Assembly (NCBI GenBank): GCA_017441295.1
Contig: JAFRYA010000032.1
Coordinates: 1 to 45,104 of the forward strand
Length of the DNA: 45,104 nucleotides
Reading direction: 5' to 3'
DNA from: Lachnospiraceae bacterium
GTDB taxonomy: Bacteria > Bacillota > Clostridia > Lachnospirales > Lachnospiraceae
In this document: in pieces, positions 1 through 8,097 of the stretch
Position numbering within the stretch: position 1 is the stretch's first letter
How the letters are laid out: each line of letters starts with the position of its first letter
Notes under the pieces: generated by a model
What the model was told of the DNA's origin: nothing
The model's input: the letters and a program-made list of their open reading frames with translations, nothing else
Database searches by the model: none
Program-made: the position numbers and the translations under genes

Positions 1-552
1 ATCAGCGATCACATTTATAAAACGGTCATTTTTGGCATGGTCATTACTTAGTTTTTCATATTCTGCCTCGCATAAGGTTCCGGTATAGTCTGAATAATCA
101 CAATTAATGAAATAATAAATGTATTTTCCATCATTGCTGAAAACCGGTGCTGTATTGTCAGTAGATGCCCCATCAACACTATTGGAAATTATTTCCACCG
201 GCTGCCCGTTATCAAGGTCAGTAAAAACGCTCAAATGGTCATCAGATAGATATACATATGCATTTTTGTCTTTCTTTGGCAGGAACAGCAGCAGGCACAC
301 GACAGCAGCTGCCACTACTACAGCTGCAGCAGCAGCAATAATAATGATTTTCCTGATCCGTTTAGGATTGGCAGGCTTCTTTTCTTTTGTCTTTTTGCCA
401 GTTTCTGTTGTCGGGGGAGTCTGCGGAGTCTGAGCGGTCTCGGGCTGCATCGTCCCTACGTTCTGAGGCTGGTCAGCAAATACCGGCGTTCCGCAGTTTA
501 TACAGAATCTGCTTCCCTCAGGTATAGGTGTTCCACATTTTGAGCAAAACAT
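1..552 (-). CDS. Zinc-ribbon, single-TM protein (3' end beyond window)
   Basis: The gene reads leftwards and runs off the window, so only the first 184 codons are visible. Residues 1-25 form a zinc ribbon with two CxxC pairs (CSKC and CINC). A Pro/Thr/Lys-rich linker follows, then one very Ala/Val-rich hydrophobic segment (about residues 65-90) that should cross the membrane. The visible external part contains a stretch like the start of a TolB/WD-type beta-propeller repeat (SNDGKYIYYF). The ATG is preceded by GGAGGG at good spacing. Zinc-ribbon plus TM plus extracytoplasmic repeats is common in Clostridia, but the function is not known. It sits downstream of the pnp terminator and probably has its own promoter. 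Confidence 0.8.
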   Translation of the reverse strand, partial: MFCSKCGTPIPEGSRFCINCGTPVFADQPQNVGTMQPETAQTPQTPPTTETGKKTKEKKPANPKRIRKIIIIAAAAAVVVAAAVVCLLLFLPKKDKNAYVYLSDDHLSVFTDLDNGQPVEIISNSVDGASTDNTAPVFSNDGKYIYYFINCDYSDYTGTLCEAEYEKLSNDHAKNDRFINVIAD

Positions 553-625
553 ATCTTTTCCCTCCAAATTAACATTTGCTATATGAATATTAACATAATT
601 TCGTTGCCTTTTGTAACACATAAAT

Positions 626-656
626 AAAAAAGGGGATTCCATCAGGAATCCCCTTT
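626..656 (-). terminator. Rho-independent terminator of rpsO-pnp
   Basis: A stem of 11-12 bp (arm AAAGGGGATTCC against GGAATCCCCTTT) with a 4-nt loop lies just past the pnp stop codon. Read on the minus strand it is followed by a run of T, the form expected for an intrinsic terminator. Confidence 0.9.
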
Positions 657-671
657 GATTAAAATTATATT

Positions 672-2756
672 TTATTTAGCGTCCTTGATGCTGAAGCTTA
701 CGCGGCCCATCTTGTCGAGGCCCATGCATTTAGCCTTAACAACGTCGCCGAGTGTCAGAACGTCTTCAACGCGGTTGATGCGCTCCTTGGCAATCTTGGA
801 GATATGAACCATACCTTCCTTGCCCGGTGCGAACTCGAGGAATGCGCCGAAGTCCTTGATTGAAACTACTGTACCTTCGTAGATCCTGCCTTCTTCGAAC
901 TCAGAAACGATGGTGTCTACCATTCTGCGCGCTTCTTCAAGCTTATCCTTTTCTACGCCGCAGATGCTGACCAGACCGTCATCGTTGATGTCGATCTTGA
1001 CACCGGTGCGGGCGATGATCTCGTTGATAACCTTGCCCTGCTTGCCGATAACGTCGCCGATTTTCTCAGGATCGATCTGCATGCTGATGATCTTCGGTGC
1101 GTATTTGCCGACTTCTGCGCGAGGCTCACCGATAACCGGCAGCATAACCTCATGAAGGATGTATGTTCTGGCCTGCTTGGTTCTGGCAATAGCTTCCTCA
1201 ACGATAGCTCTGGTCAGACCGTGGATCTTGATATCCATCTGGATAGCTGTGATGCCGTTGTCTGTACCTGCTACCTTGAAGTCCATGTCGCCGAAGAAGT
1301 CCTCCAGACCCTGGATATCTGTAAGTACCAGATAATCATCATCAGTCTCGCCTGTTACCAGACCGCATGAGATACCTGCTACAGGTCTCTTGATAGGAAC
1401 GCCTGCTGCCATCAGTGACAGTGTGGATGCGCATACGCTGGCCTGTGATGTGGAGCCGTTTGACTCGAATGTCTCAGATACCAGACGCATTGCGTACGGG
1501 AACTCTTCCTCGCTCGGGATAACCGGCAGGAGTGCTCTCTCAGCGAGTGCTCCGTGTCCGATCTCACGGCGTCCCGGGCTCCTGTTAGGCTTTGCCTCGC
1601 CTACTGAATAGCCTGGGAAGTTGTACTGATGCATATATCTCTTGGTGGTTACGTCTACATCCAGTCCGTCCAGCTTCTGGGCATCTGACAGAGGTCCCAG
1701 TGTGGTAGCGGTCATGATCTGTGTCTGTCCACGTGTGAACATTGCGCTGCCGTGTGCTCTTGGGAGCAGATCGATCTCAGCTGCGAGCGGTCTGATCTGG
1801 TCAATGGCACGTCCGTCAGGTCTCTTGTGGTCCTTAAGGATCATCTTGCGGACAGTCTTCTTCTGGTATGCGTAGATAGCTTCGCCGATAAGCGGCAGCC
1901 ACTCTTCGTTGTCAGCCAGCTTCTCTTCAACAAGCGCTGTGATCTCAGCGATGTTCTTGTCGCGGGTCTGCTTCTCATCTGCGAAAACAGCCTCTTCCAT
2001 CTTCTCAGGAGGAACAATCTCCATGATGGCTGCTGTTAATTCTTCAGGAACAACATGATGTTCATATTCATGCTTTTCCTTGCCAACTTCAGCGATGATC
2101 TTCTCGAAGAATGCGTTAACCTGTCCATTCAGCTCATGTGCTGCATAGATAGCTTCGATCATCTTAGCTTCCGGTACTTCGTTAGCGCCTGCCTCGATCA
2201 TAATGACCTTCTCTTTGGTAGAAGCTACTGTCAGAGCCAGATCGCTCATATGCTTCTGCTCTGATGTCGGGTTGAAGATCAGCTCTCCGTTGATCATGCC
2301 AACCTGTGTCATAGCTACAGGACCATCAAATGGAATATCTGAAATGCATGTTGCCAGTGCGCTGCCCAGCATAGCTGTCAGCTCAGGTGAGCAGTCAGGA
2401 TCAACGCTCATTACGAGGTTGTTCAGAACAACGTCGTTTCTATAATCCTTCGGGAAAAGCGGACGCATAGGTCTGTCGATTACACGTGAAGTAAGGATGG
2501 CATTGTCTGCCGGACGTCCTTCTCTTCTGGTGAATCCTCCCGGGATCTTACCAACAGCGTACATCTTCTCTTCGAAGTCTACGCTGAGAGGGAAAAAGTC
2601 GATGCCGTCACGCGGCTTCTCAGATGCGGTAGCAGTTGAAAGAACAACTGTATCGCCATAGTGCATTAAAGCTGCTCCGTTGGCCTGGGCGCTTACTCTG
2701 CCGATATCAATGGTCAGAGTTCTGCCGGCCAGTTCCATACTAAAACTTTTGTACAT
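672..2756 (-). CDS. pnp: Polyribonucleotide nucleotidyltransferase (PNPase)
   Basis: PNPase degrades mRNA 3' to 5' by phosphorolysis as a ring-shaped trimer. The 694-residue protein has the full family layout: first RNase PH domain (about 1-215), helical linker, second RNase PH domain (about 310-540, with the conserved stretch RREIGHGALAERAL and the catalytic GDMDFKVAGT region), a KH domain (about 550-610, GKQGKVI loop) and an S1 domain (about 615-690, GTVVSIKDFGAFLE). The ATG has AAAGGAGG five bases upstream, which fixes the start. It follows rpsO, the arrangement conserved in most bacteria. The leader between the two genes can fold into a long hairpin like the one used for PNPase autoregulation in Escherichia coli. 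Confidence 0.98.
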   Translation of the reverse strand: MYKSFSMELAGRTLTIDIGRVSAQANGAALMHYGDTVVLSTATASEKPRDGIDFFPLSVDFEEKMYAVGKIPGGFTRREGRPADNAILTSRVIDRPMRPLFPKDYRNDVVLNNLVMSVDPDCSPELTAMLGSALATCISDIPFDGPVAMTQVGMINGELIFNPTSEQKHMSDLALTVASTKEKVIMIEAGANEVPEAKMIEAIYAAHELNGQVNAFFEKIIAEVGKEKHEYEHHVVPEELTAAIMEIVPPEKMEEAVFADEKQTRDKNIAEITALVEEKLADNEEWLPLIGEAIYAYQKKTVRKMILKDHKRPDGRAIDQIRPLAAEIDLLPRAHGSAMFTRGQTQIMTATTLGPLSDAQKLDGLDVDVTTKRYMHQYNFPGYSVGEAKPNRSPGRREIGHGALAERALLPVIPSEEEFPYAMRLVSETFESNGSTSQASVCASTLSLMAAGVPIKRPVAGISCGLVTGETDDDYLVLTDIQGLEDFFGDMDFKVAGTDNGITAIQMDIKIHGLTRAIVEEAIARTKQARTYILHEVMLPVIGEPRAEVGKYAPKIISMQIDPEKIGDVIGKQGKVINEIIARTGVKIDINDDGLVSICGVEKDKLEEARRMVDTIVSEFEEGRIYEGTVVSIKDFGAFLEFAPGKEGMVHISKIAKERINRVEDVLTLGDVVKAKCMGLDKMGRVSFSIKDAK

Positions 2757-2774
2757 AGTACCTCCTTTGAATGA

Positions 2775-2859
2775 TTAAGCAGGAGGTCCGAAACAACTGA
2801 TAATCCAACGAATCACTTCATTAAATTGTCAGTGGCTTCGGCTTGAATCTCCTGCTTAA
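2775..2859 (-). promoter_or_regulatory. Long-range hairpin in the pnp leader
   Basis: Eleven perfect base pairs (2775-2785 with 2849-2859) close a structure that continues inward with 2788-2792 pairing 2837-2841 and 2796-2800 pairing 2829-2833. It ends about 18 bases before the pnp start codon and so would present the ribosome site next to a long, partly double-stranded arm. In E. coli the pnp leader folds similarly, is cut by RNase III and is then attacked by PNPase for feedback control. The same role here is inference. Confidence 0.6.
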
Positions 2860-2879
2860 ATATTAACTTAAAACGCAAC

Positions 2880-2913
2880 AATAGACTTAAGGCACTGTAG
2901 CCTTAAGTCTATT
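2880..2913 (-). promoter_or_regulatory. Strong intercistronic hairpin after rpsO
   Basis: A perfect 14-bp stem (2880-2893 with 2900-2913) with a 6-nt loop follows the rpsO stop codon. The minus strand downstream has no immediate T-run (TGTTGCGTTTT), so it is a weak or leaky terminator or an mRNA processing and stability hairpin between rpsO and pnp. Confidence 0.65.
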
Positions 2914-2925
2914 GATACTGACATG

Positions 2926-3192
2926 TTACTTTCTGATGCCGAGTTTCTCGATCAGCTGACGGTAAGCATTGATGTCCTTTGATGCAAGGTAATCCAGCAT
3001 ACCTCTTCTCTGACCAACCATCTTGAGAAGGCCACGTCTTGAATGATGATCCTTCTGATGTGTCTTGAGGTGCTCAGTAAGCTCCTTGATCCTGTATGTG
3101 AGGATCGCGATCTGAACCTCTGGTGAACCTGTGTCTGATGGTGTCTTGCCGTACTCTTTAACGATCTCGGCCTTGATTTCTTTTGTAATCAT
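2926..3192 (-). CDS. rpsO: 30S ribosomal protein S15
   Basis: S15 binds 16S rRNA early in assembly of the small-subunit platform. The 88 residues match the usual length and sequence, including the conserved [14 protein letters not shown] and [15 protein letters not shown] segments that contact the rRNA. An AAGGAGGA ribosome site precedes the ATG. It is the first gene of an rpsO-pnp operon driven by the promoter at 3284-3312. The leader of about 80 nt can fold, as S15 leaders often do for autoregulation. Confidence 0.98.
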   Translation of the reverse strand: MITKEIKAEIVKEYGKTPSDTGSPEVQIAILTYRIKELTEHLKTHQKDHHSRRGLLKMVGQRRGMLDYLASKDINAYRQLIEKLGIRK

Positions 3193-3222
3193 AGAAAATA
3201 AATCCTCCTTTTATTCGTAACC

Positions 3223-3269
3223 GCCTGAAACTGAGGACCGGTCGGAGAGTCCGTCTCCTAAGTTTCGGC
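3223..3269 (-). promoter_or_regulatory. Possible structured S15 leader
   Basis: Within the predicted rpsO 5' leader, 3223-3225 plus 3227-3232 can pair with 3261-3266 plus 3267-3269. The GGAC/GTCC and AGGA/TCCT blocks inside offer alternative pairings. Several unrelated S15 leaders are known in bacteria and bind S15 to block translation. Whether this one does is inference from position and pairing only. Confidence 0.4.
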
Positions 3270-3283
3270 TAAACAACTCGTGT

Positions 3284-3312
3284 ATGGTAGCATCAAGATG
3301 CCTGTTTGTCAA
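3284..3312 (-). promoter_or_regulatory. SigmaA-type promoter of rpsO-pnp
   Basis: On the minus strand a perfect -35 box TTGACA (3307-3312) is separated by 17 bases from TACCAT (3284-3289). The -35 box lies next to the stop codon of the zinc-ribbon gene, so there is almost no free spacer between the two transcription units. Confidence 0.8.
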
Positions 3313-3315
3313 GTT

Positions 3316-4065
3316 TTATTTAAGCTTAGTGCCGCAGAATACGCAGAATGCAGCATTCGGATCCTTGATCTCCTGTCCGCATCCAGGACATACAGGTGTC
3401 TGTGGTACAGGTGGTGCCTTAGGGATCGGAGTTCCGCAGTTAGCGCAGAATGCAGCTGCCGCGTTCTGAGGCGTGCCGCAGTTCGGACAGAAAGTCTGGC
3501 CGGCTGCGGGTGCAGCGGGTGCTGCAGGTGCCGGTGGTGCAACCACAGGCGGCGGCGCTGCCGGCGGTGCTGCCGGTTTGGCGGCACCTGCCTTATCTAT
3601 CATGCCCATAAATTTATCTTCAAAAATCAGGAATACTCCGGCCAATATGCCAACTACAGAGAAGAACAGGTTGATGATGTACATAGCTGTAACAGCTTCT
3701 TCACATCCCAGCTCTCTGGCGATGCTGGCTGCTAAAATTGCCAGGATAATATAAATTACAAGTTCAACGAAAAATGATCCCGCTACGATGATGGCCTTGA
3801 TCTTCTCACCGATTTTCCTGATGAAGCAGATAACACCTACTCCTATAGGAATAAGCAGCAGAAGAAGCGGATAAACAAGCGCGTTAACTATCGATTCGCC
3901 CATATAACTATAGCCAAATGAAGCGTTCAGCGCGCTTACACCTACTGAGCCATAACCTGCGCATGAGAACTTAAATGACGGAATAAAGAATCCAATAATA
4001 AGTATTACGCAGCACAGTAAAATGACCCATGGGACAAATTGGTTGAATTTCATTCCTTTTTTCAT
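3316..4065 (-). CDS. Four-TM protein with two C-terminal zinc ribbons
   Basis: The 249-residue protein begins with four hydrophobic segments (about residues 8-30, 60-82, 90-112 and 125-150), followed by an Ala/Pro-rich linker (about 160-190) and two cytoplasmic zinc ribbons (CPNC/CANC and CPGC/CVFC). I chose the second in-frame ATG because AAGGGGTGA sits correctly before it. A longer reading adds seven residues from 4086 but has no ribosome site. This architecture is frequent in Clostridia and has no assigned function. It lies 28 bases behind the CarD-like gene and is probably cotranscribed with it. Confidence 0.85.
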   Translation of the reverse strand: MKKGMKFNQFVPWVILLCCVILIIGFFIPSFKFSCAGYGSVGVSALNASFGYSYMGESIVNALVYPLLLLLIPIGVGVICFIRKIGEKIKAIIVAGSFFVELVIYIILAILAASIARELGCEEAVTAMYIINLFFSVVGILAGVFLIFEDKFMGMIDKAGAAKPAAPPAAPPPVVAPPAPAAPAAPAAGQTFCPNCGTPQNAAAAFCANCGTPIPKAPPVPQTPVCPGCGQEIKDPNAAFCVFCGTKLK

Positions 4066-4093
4066 TTTTTCACCCCTTACATCCATCAGAAGC

Positions 4094-4594
4094 TTAATCG
4101 GCTACTTCCGACGCAATGTAGTCCTTTACTTTATTTTTGTCAATTTCAAGCGCTATCGCCAGTTCACCGTATAGCTTGTCCTCGGCCATGTTGAAGTATT
4201 TCTCATCATTCGCGGTGACCTTCTTGCCCTCGGCGATTCGCTCCTGCTTTCTGAGGTAAATTGTCTTGATAATGCTTATGAACTCCATGCAGTCGCATCC
4301 GCGCATAACGCTCTTGTACGTTTCCTCGCGTTTCTTCTCATCAGTAATCTCCAAAAGGCCGATGCTCTTGATCTTGCCTATCAGATCACGAGCCTCCTGC
4401 TTGGTGATGACCGGTCTCATAACTACCTTATCATTGTCGCAGGGAGTGTAAATCCGGCTGTTGCGTCCATAATATGGCGACAAAGTATAATATTTCTTGT
4501 CTTCTGCCGCGCCTGCCAATGCCGGAATGCCGATTTCTTCTACCCTGCAGACTCCTGTATTGCCATATACGATTAAGTCGCCTACTTTAAACAC
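4094..4594 (-). CDS. CarD-family transcriptional regulator
   Basis: The N-terminal half (MFKVGDLIVYGNTGVCRVEEIG and on to about residue 60) is the CarD/CdnL/TRCF RNA polymerase-interacting domain, which contacts the beta subunit. The rest (about 65-166) is helical as in CarD proteins, where it binds upstream promoter DNA and stabilises open complexes. Length, 166 residues, is normal. Translation starts at GTG, with AGGAG five bases upstream. An overlapping ATG two bases further out gives only a four-codon frame. A plausible promoter lies at 4632-4661. Confidence 0.92.
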   Translation of the reverse strand: MFKVGDLIVYGNTGVCRVEEIGIPALAGAAEDKKYYTLSPYYGRNSRIYTPCDNDKVVMRPVITKQEARDLIGKIKSIGLLEITDEKKREETYKSVMRGCDCMEFISIIKTIYLRKQERIAEGKKVTANDEKYFNMAEDKLYGELAIALEIDKNKVKDYIASEVAD

Positions 4595-4631
4595 ATTTAC
4601 TCCTTTCCTGAAAGCATACTGTTGCTCTTGT

Positions 4632-4661
4632 ATAATAACACGGATTGAAAGAAAATGTAAG
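4632..4661 (-). promoter_or_regulatory. Promoter of the CarD-like gene
   Basis: On the minus strand CTTACA (4656-4661), an 18-base spacer and TATTAT (4632-4637) lie about 38 bases before the GTG start. It is divergent from the promoter of the gene at 4706. Confidence 0.6.
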
Positions 4662-4688
4662 CAATTACTGTTATTTTCAGCGTTTTTT

Positions 4689-4705
4689 TGCTATAATTTC
4701 TTATC
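4689..4705 (+). promoter_or_regulatory. Extended -10 promoter giving a near-leaderless mRNA
   Basis: TGCTATAAT (4689-4697) is a perfect extended -10 element. The expected start point, seven bases after the last T, falls at about 4704, that is 0-2 bases before the ATG at 4706. No Shine-Dalgarno sequence is present upstream of that ATG. Confidence 0.65.
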
Positions 4706-6577
4706 ATGAGCAAAGAAACAACCAAGTGTAAGAAAATACTTCTGGTGCAGACCGCCAATTCCAATCTGGGAGACAATGTCATAGCTGACAATCATGCCTT
4801 CCTGATCCGGAAGATCGCAGGCAGGTCTGACATCAAAATATACCACTACAGCATCGCTTCACGTGATGTCGGGCAGATCAAATTTGTCGATGCCGTCGTA
4901 TTCGCGGGCGGTATTCTTAAGATTACAAACGAGAAATTTTTCCTGTATATCCCGGAGATCATCCGCGCCGCCCAGGCAGCGAATGTTCCGGTCTATTTAA
5001 GCAGCATCGGCGTGGAACATTTCTATGCGGATGATCCTAAGAGCATCGAGCTGAAGGAAGCCCTTAACCTGCCATGCGTAAAGGGCGTGGCTGTCAGAGA
5101 TGACATAGAGACATTCAAGTCGGAATATCTGACAGACAAGTCCAAAGCCGAAGTTTATCCGGTTTATGACGTGGCTGTCTGGTCTGCCAGGACGTACAAG
5201 GATATCCTGCCTGATCTGAAAAACAGAAAGCCGCTCATAGGCGTAGGTATCGTCAGACATAAACTATTCGCTGATTACGGACATCCCGAGATTACTAAAG
5301 AGATTCAGATGGATTTCTGGCTGGGAGTTATCCGCGAGCTGGAATCCCGCGGCATGGAATGGGCTATTTTCACAAATGGCGACAGAAACGATGAGGCAAT
5401 GGCCAGAGAGGTTCTCGAAACCGTTGGCCACGGCAGAAAGCTTGACACCCCTCTGGACTCACAGTCGCTGATTAAAACCATTGCCCAGTTCACAGGCGTA
5501 ATTGCCGGCAGGATGCATTCCAATATTGTATCTTTCTCAATGGGTATTCCGAGCATCGGCATCATATGGAACCAGAAACTGCGCTTCTGGGGCGCCAAAA
5601 TCGGCCATCCTGAGCGTTTTATGGAAACCGACGAAATAGATTCCGCCAAAGCAGTTAATCTTCTTGTAGACGCTATGAAGCACCGCTGCGGTCCTTCCCG
5701 CAAGATGCTTAAAGCTGTTTATAAGCCGCTTAAGGCATTTATCAAGAAACAGGTACAGCCTCGCGGCGCCGGAGACCAGGCTCCTAAACTCAGTCCGCTC
5801 TGCGCCAATCATCTGGGATCGATCAGAACCCGTTATCCGGGCACCAATTCAATCGAGGCTCTGGTCGATTCAGTCAAGGATGGATATAAAAATTTCCGTG
5901 CTGACCTGCGTCTGACCTCTGACGGTGTCTGCGTATGCGTTCAGAGATGGAATCCATATGTATTCAAGATTCTCGGATATGACGGTTATGATCAGGACAA
6001 TCCTAACCTTGGAATTGATTTCGAAACTTTTAAGTCCCTCAAATATTATGACCGCTTCCCTACTGTCAGCTTTGAGGAATTGTGGGATTACATCAATAAT
6101 AATTACAGCAGTCCGCTCACCTTTATGCTCTCATACGGGCGTCCGGGCGAGGACAATATGAACGGTATACTTACCCAGGTATCTGAAGTATTTAAGAATT
6201 ATCCGGACAGCATTCATAAGGTCATTTTCTGCGCTGAGCGTAAAAAAGACTTTGAGCAGATCCGTCAGATGCTCCCGGGCACCGAGCTCATGTATTATTA
6301 TGTTCCGAATGATAATGAGAAGGAAGATGCCAAGCTGTTCAGGAAGAATTACAACAAGGCTCTGGATTTTGCCAGGGAAGCAGGCATCCAGTACATGGCG
6401 ATCGGCAGCAGTGTCTTTAAGCCTGACCTGATCAAGGAAATCCATAGGGCAGGTTTCAGATCCTGTGTATTTACGGATGATTCCATAGATATGATCCTTA
6501 AGGCATGTAATTCGGGATCGGATATGGTGCTGAACAACACTTATCCTCCGGCATACATCAAAGATCTGTTAGGATAG
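4706..6577 (+). CDS. Polysaccharide pyruvyl transferase fused to a GDPD-like domain
   Basis: Residues 9-330 resemble the polysaccharide pyruvyl transferase family (CsaB-like), which adds pyruvyl ketals to cell-surface glycans using phosphoenolpyruvate. Visible signs are the N-terminal LVQTANSNLGDNVI strand-loop and the GRMHS motif (268-272). Residues 365-623 resemble a glycerophosphodiester phosphodiesterase TIM barrel: HLGS at 369 for the usual HRG, FRADLRLTSDGV (397-408) for the usual metal-binding ExD strand, and closing TDD and VLNN strands. Several catalytic positions are changed: the Arg of HRG is Leu, the Glu of ExD is replaced while D400 is kept, and the usual HD is QR. The barrel may therefore bind rather than cleave. 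The next Met lies deep in the first domain, so the start is firm despite the missing ribosome site. Confidence 0.85.
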   Translation: MSKETTKCKKILLVQTANSNLGDNVIADNHAFLIRKIAGRSDIKIYHYSIASRDVGQIKFVDAVVFAGGILKITNEKFFLYIPEIIRAAQAANVPVYLSSIGVEHFYADDPKSIELKEALNLPCVKGVAVRDDIETFKSEYLTDKSKAEVYPVYDVAVWSARTYKDILPDLKNRKPLIGVGIVRHKLFADYGHPEITKEIQMDFWLGVIRELESRGMEWAIFTNGDRNDEAMAREVLETVGHGRKLDTPLDSQSLIKTIAQFTGVIAGRMHSNIVSFSMGIPSIGIIWNQKLRFWGAKIGHPERFMETDEIDSAKAVNLLVDAMKHRCGPSRKMLKAVYKPLKAFIKKQVQPRGAGDQAPKLSPLCANHLGSIRTRYPGTNSIEALVDSVKDGYKNFRADLRLTSDGVCVCVQRWNPYVFKILGYDGYDQDNPNLGIDFETFKSLKYYDRFPTVSFEELWDYINNNYSSPLTFMLSYGRPGEDNMNGILTQVSEVFKNYPDSIHKVIFCAERKKDFEQIRQMLPGTELMYYYVPNDNEKEDAKLFRKNYNKALDFAREAGIQYMAIGSSVFKPDLIKEIHRAGFRSCVFTDDSIDMILKACNSGSDMVLNNTYPPAYIKDLLG

Positions 6578-6587
6578 TAATAACAAT

Positions 6588-6632
6588 AAAAAACACGGGC
6601 AGGTGATTTCACCTGCCCGTTTGTTTTGGTTT
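6588..6632. terminator. Bidirectional terminator
   Basis: A perfect 11-bp stem (6595-6605 with 6610-6620) with a 4-nt loop is flanked by T-rich DNA on the plus side and by an A-run that reads as T on the minus side. It closes the plus-strand fusion gene and the minus-strand CoA-transferase operon. Confidence 0.9.
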
Positions 6633-6642
6633 GAATGTCAGC

Positions 6643-7305
6643 TTATTCAGCCGGCATGCACATTTCCTTAATTTCGCCTTCAACGATGATAGGAGCTGCT
6701 GTAGCTGCCTTGATGTCGTCTACGGTTACTCCAGGAGCGAGTTCTCTAAGCTCGAAGCCTCTGTCAGTGATCTCGATAACGCCCATTTCTGTAACGATCA
6801 TATCAACTGCCTTAAGAGCTGTTGCCGGAAGAGAAATCTTCTCGAACAGCTTAGGAGCACCCTTCTGTGTGTGCTGCATAGCAACGATAACCTTCTTAGC
6901 GCCTACTACGAGGTCCATAGCGCCGCCCATACCTGGAGCCATCTTGCCAGGGATGATGTGTGATGCGATATTGCCTTCCTGGTCAACCTGAAGAGCGCCC
7001 AGAACTGTCATATCAACATGTCCGCCACGGATGATGCCGAAAGATACTGCTGAATCAAAGAATGCGCATCCAGGATATACATTAACGTTTACACCGCCTG
7101 AGTTAACAACGTTCTTGTCAACCTCGTCCGGAGCTGCAACGCCTGCCATACCGATGATGCCGTTCTCTGACTGAAGAGAAATATCGATTCCTTCAGGAAC
7201 ATAGTTAGCTACTAATGTTGGAAGACCGATACCTAAGTTAACTACATAACCATCCTGTAATTCCTGTGCTACACGGTGAGCAATAATCTGTTTAACGTCT
7301 GCCAT
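6643..7305 (-). CDS. 3-oxoacid / acetoacetate CoA-transferase, subunit B
   Basis: This is the catalytic subunit of a type I CoA-transferase (ScoB/AtoA/CtfB family, 220 residues, normal length). It carries the SENG motif with the catalytic glutamate at about residue 47, and the GMGGAMDLV segment. These enzymes move CoA between acyl-CoA and a short 3-oxoacid or acetate through a glutamyl-CoA intermediate. The start overlaps the subunit A stop by one base (TAATG), so the two are translationally coupled. The operon context suggests 3,5-dioxohexanoate or acetoacetate as acceptor; butyryl- or acetyl-CoA would be the donor. The substrate is inference. Confidence 0.93.
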   Translation of the reverse strand: MADVKQIIAHRVAQELQDGYVVNLGIGLPTLVANYVPEGIDISLQSENGIIGMAGVAAPDEVDKNVVNSGGVNVNVYPGCAFFDSAVSFGIIRGGHVDMTVLGALQVDQEGNIASHIIPGKMAPGMGGAMDLVVGAKKVIVAMQHTQKGAPKLFEKISLPATALKAVDMIVTEMGVIEITDRGFELRELAPGVTVDDIKAATAAPIIVEGEIKEMCMPAE

Positions 7306-8012
7306 TATTTGTCACCTCCTACAACAATATAATCAACAAAGATGTATGGAGTCATAACATAGTCAGGATCTAACTCGCCAACCTCAACAACCTTTTCAGC
7401 CTCTACGATTACAACATCAGCTGCTGTAGCCATAACCTGCTGGAAGTTCTTTGTTGTGCCCTTATAGAATACGTTACCCTTCTTGTCAACGATGTTTCCG
7501 CCTAAGATAGCAACATCTGCATGAAGAGGAGCCATCAGTAAGTAATCTTTGCCCTGAAGAGTGATCTGCTGAAGTGTGAATTCGCCATCAGCGATTTCTG
7601 TGCCAACACCAGTCGGAGTGATAACACCACCGAGTCCGGCGCCGCCTGCACGGATCATTTCAGCCATTGAGCCCTGAGGTACCAGAGTAACTGCCATCTC
7701 GCCAGCGTTCATCTGCTCAGCAACCTGCTTATTTAAGCCGATATGTGTAGCAATGAGCTTCTTAACAGCGCGAGCCTTAACAAGCTTACCTGTGCCTGTA
7801 GGTCCCTTAACTTCTTCGCCGGTTTCCTTGTCGATTGTCGGGCCAAAACCACCGTCATTGCACATAACAGTAAGGTCTTTTGCTCCACGCTCAACGAGAG
7901 CATCAATGATGCCTTCAGGTGAACCGTTTGCCATGAAACCACCAACCATTACGGATGCGCCGTCCGGAATAAGAGCAGCAGCTTCCTTAGCTGTGATAAT
8001 TTTGTTTTTCAT
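7305..8012 (-). CDS. 3-oxoacid / acetoacetate CoA-transferase, subunit A
   Basis: The 235-residue protein matches the alpha subunit family (ScoA/AtoD/CtfA), with the CoA-binding GGFMANGSPEGI segment at about 24-35 and the downstream GAGLGGVITPTGVGTE loop. It has no catalytic glutamate of its own and works as a heteromer with the next gene. AAGGA lies nine bases before the ATG. An 85-base gap holding a strong hairpin without a T-run separates it from the thiolase. Confidence 0.93.
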   Translation of the reverse strand: MKNKIITAKEAAALIPDGASVMVGGFMANGSPEGIIDALVERGAKDLTVMCNDGGFGPTIDKETGEEVKGPTGTGKLVKARAVKKLIATHIGLNKQVAEQMNAGEMAVTLVPQGSMAEMIRAGGAGLGGVITPTGVGTEIADGEFTLQQITLQGKDYLLMAPLHADVAILGGNIVDKKGNVFYKGTTKNFQQVMATAADVVIVEAEKVVEVGELDPDYVMTPYIFVDYIVVGGDK

Positions 8013-8047
8013 GTTTAAATTCCTTCTCTTTCAATTATTTAACCATA

Positions 8048-8075
8048 TGGCCATCCGTGTTTCCACGGATGGCCA
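8048..8075 (-). promoter_or_regulatory. Intercistronic hairpin between thiolase and CoA-transferase
   Basis: A perfect 12-bp stem (8048-8059 with 8064-8075) and 4-nt loop lie about 23 bases past the thiolase stop. No T-run follows on either strand, so it looks like an mRNA-stabilising or processing hairpin rather than a full terminator. Confidence 0.6.
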
Positions 8076-8097
8076 CTAAAGTCTAAGTCGGGATTAA

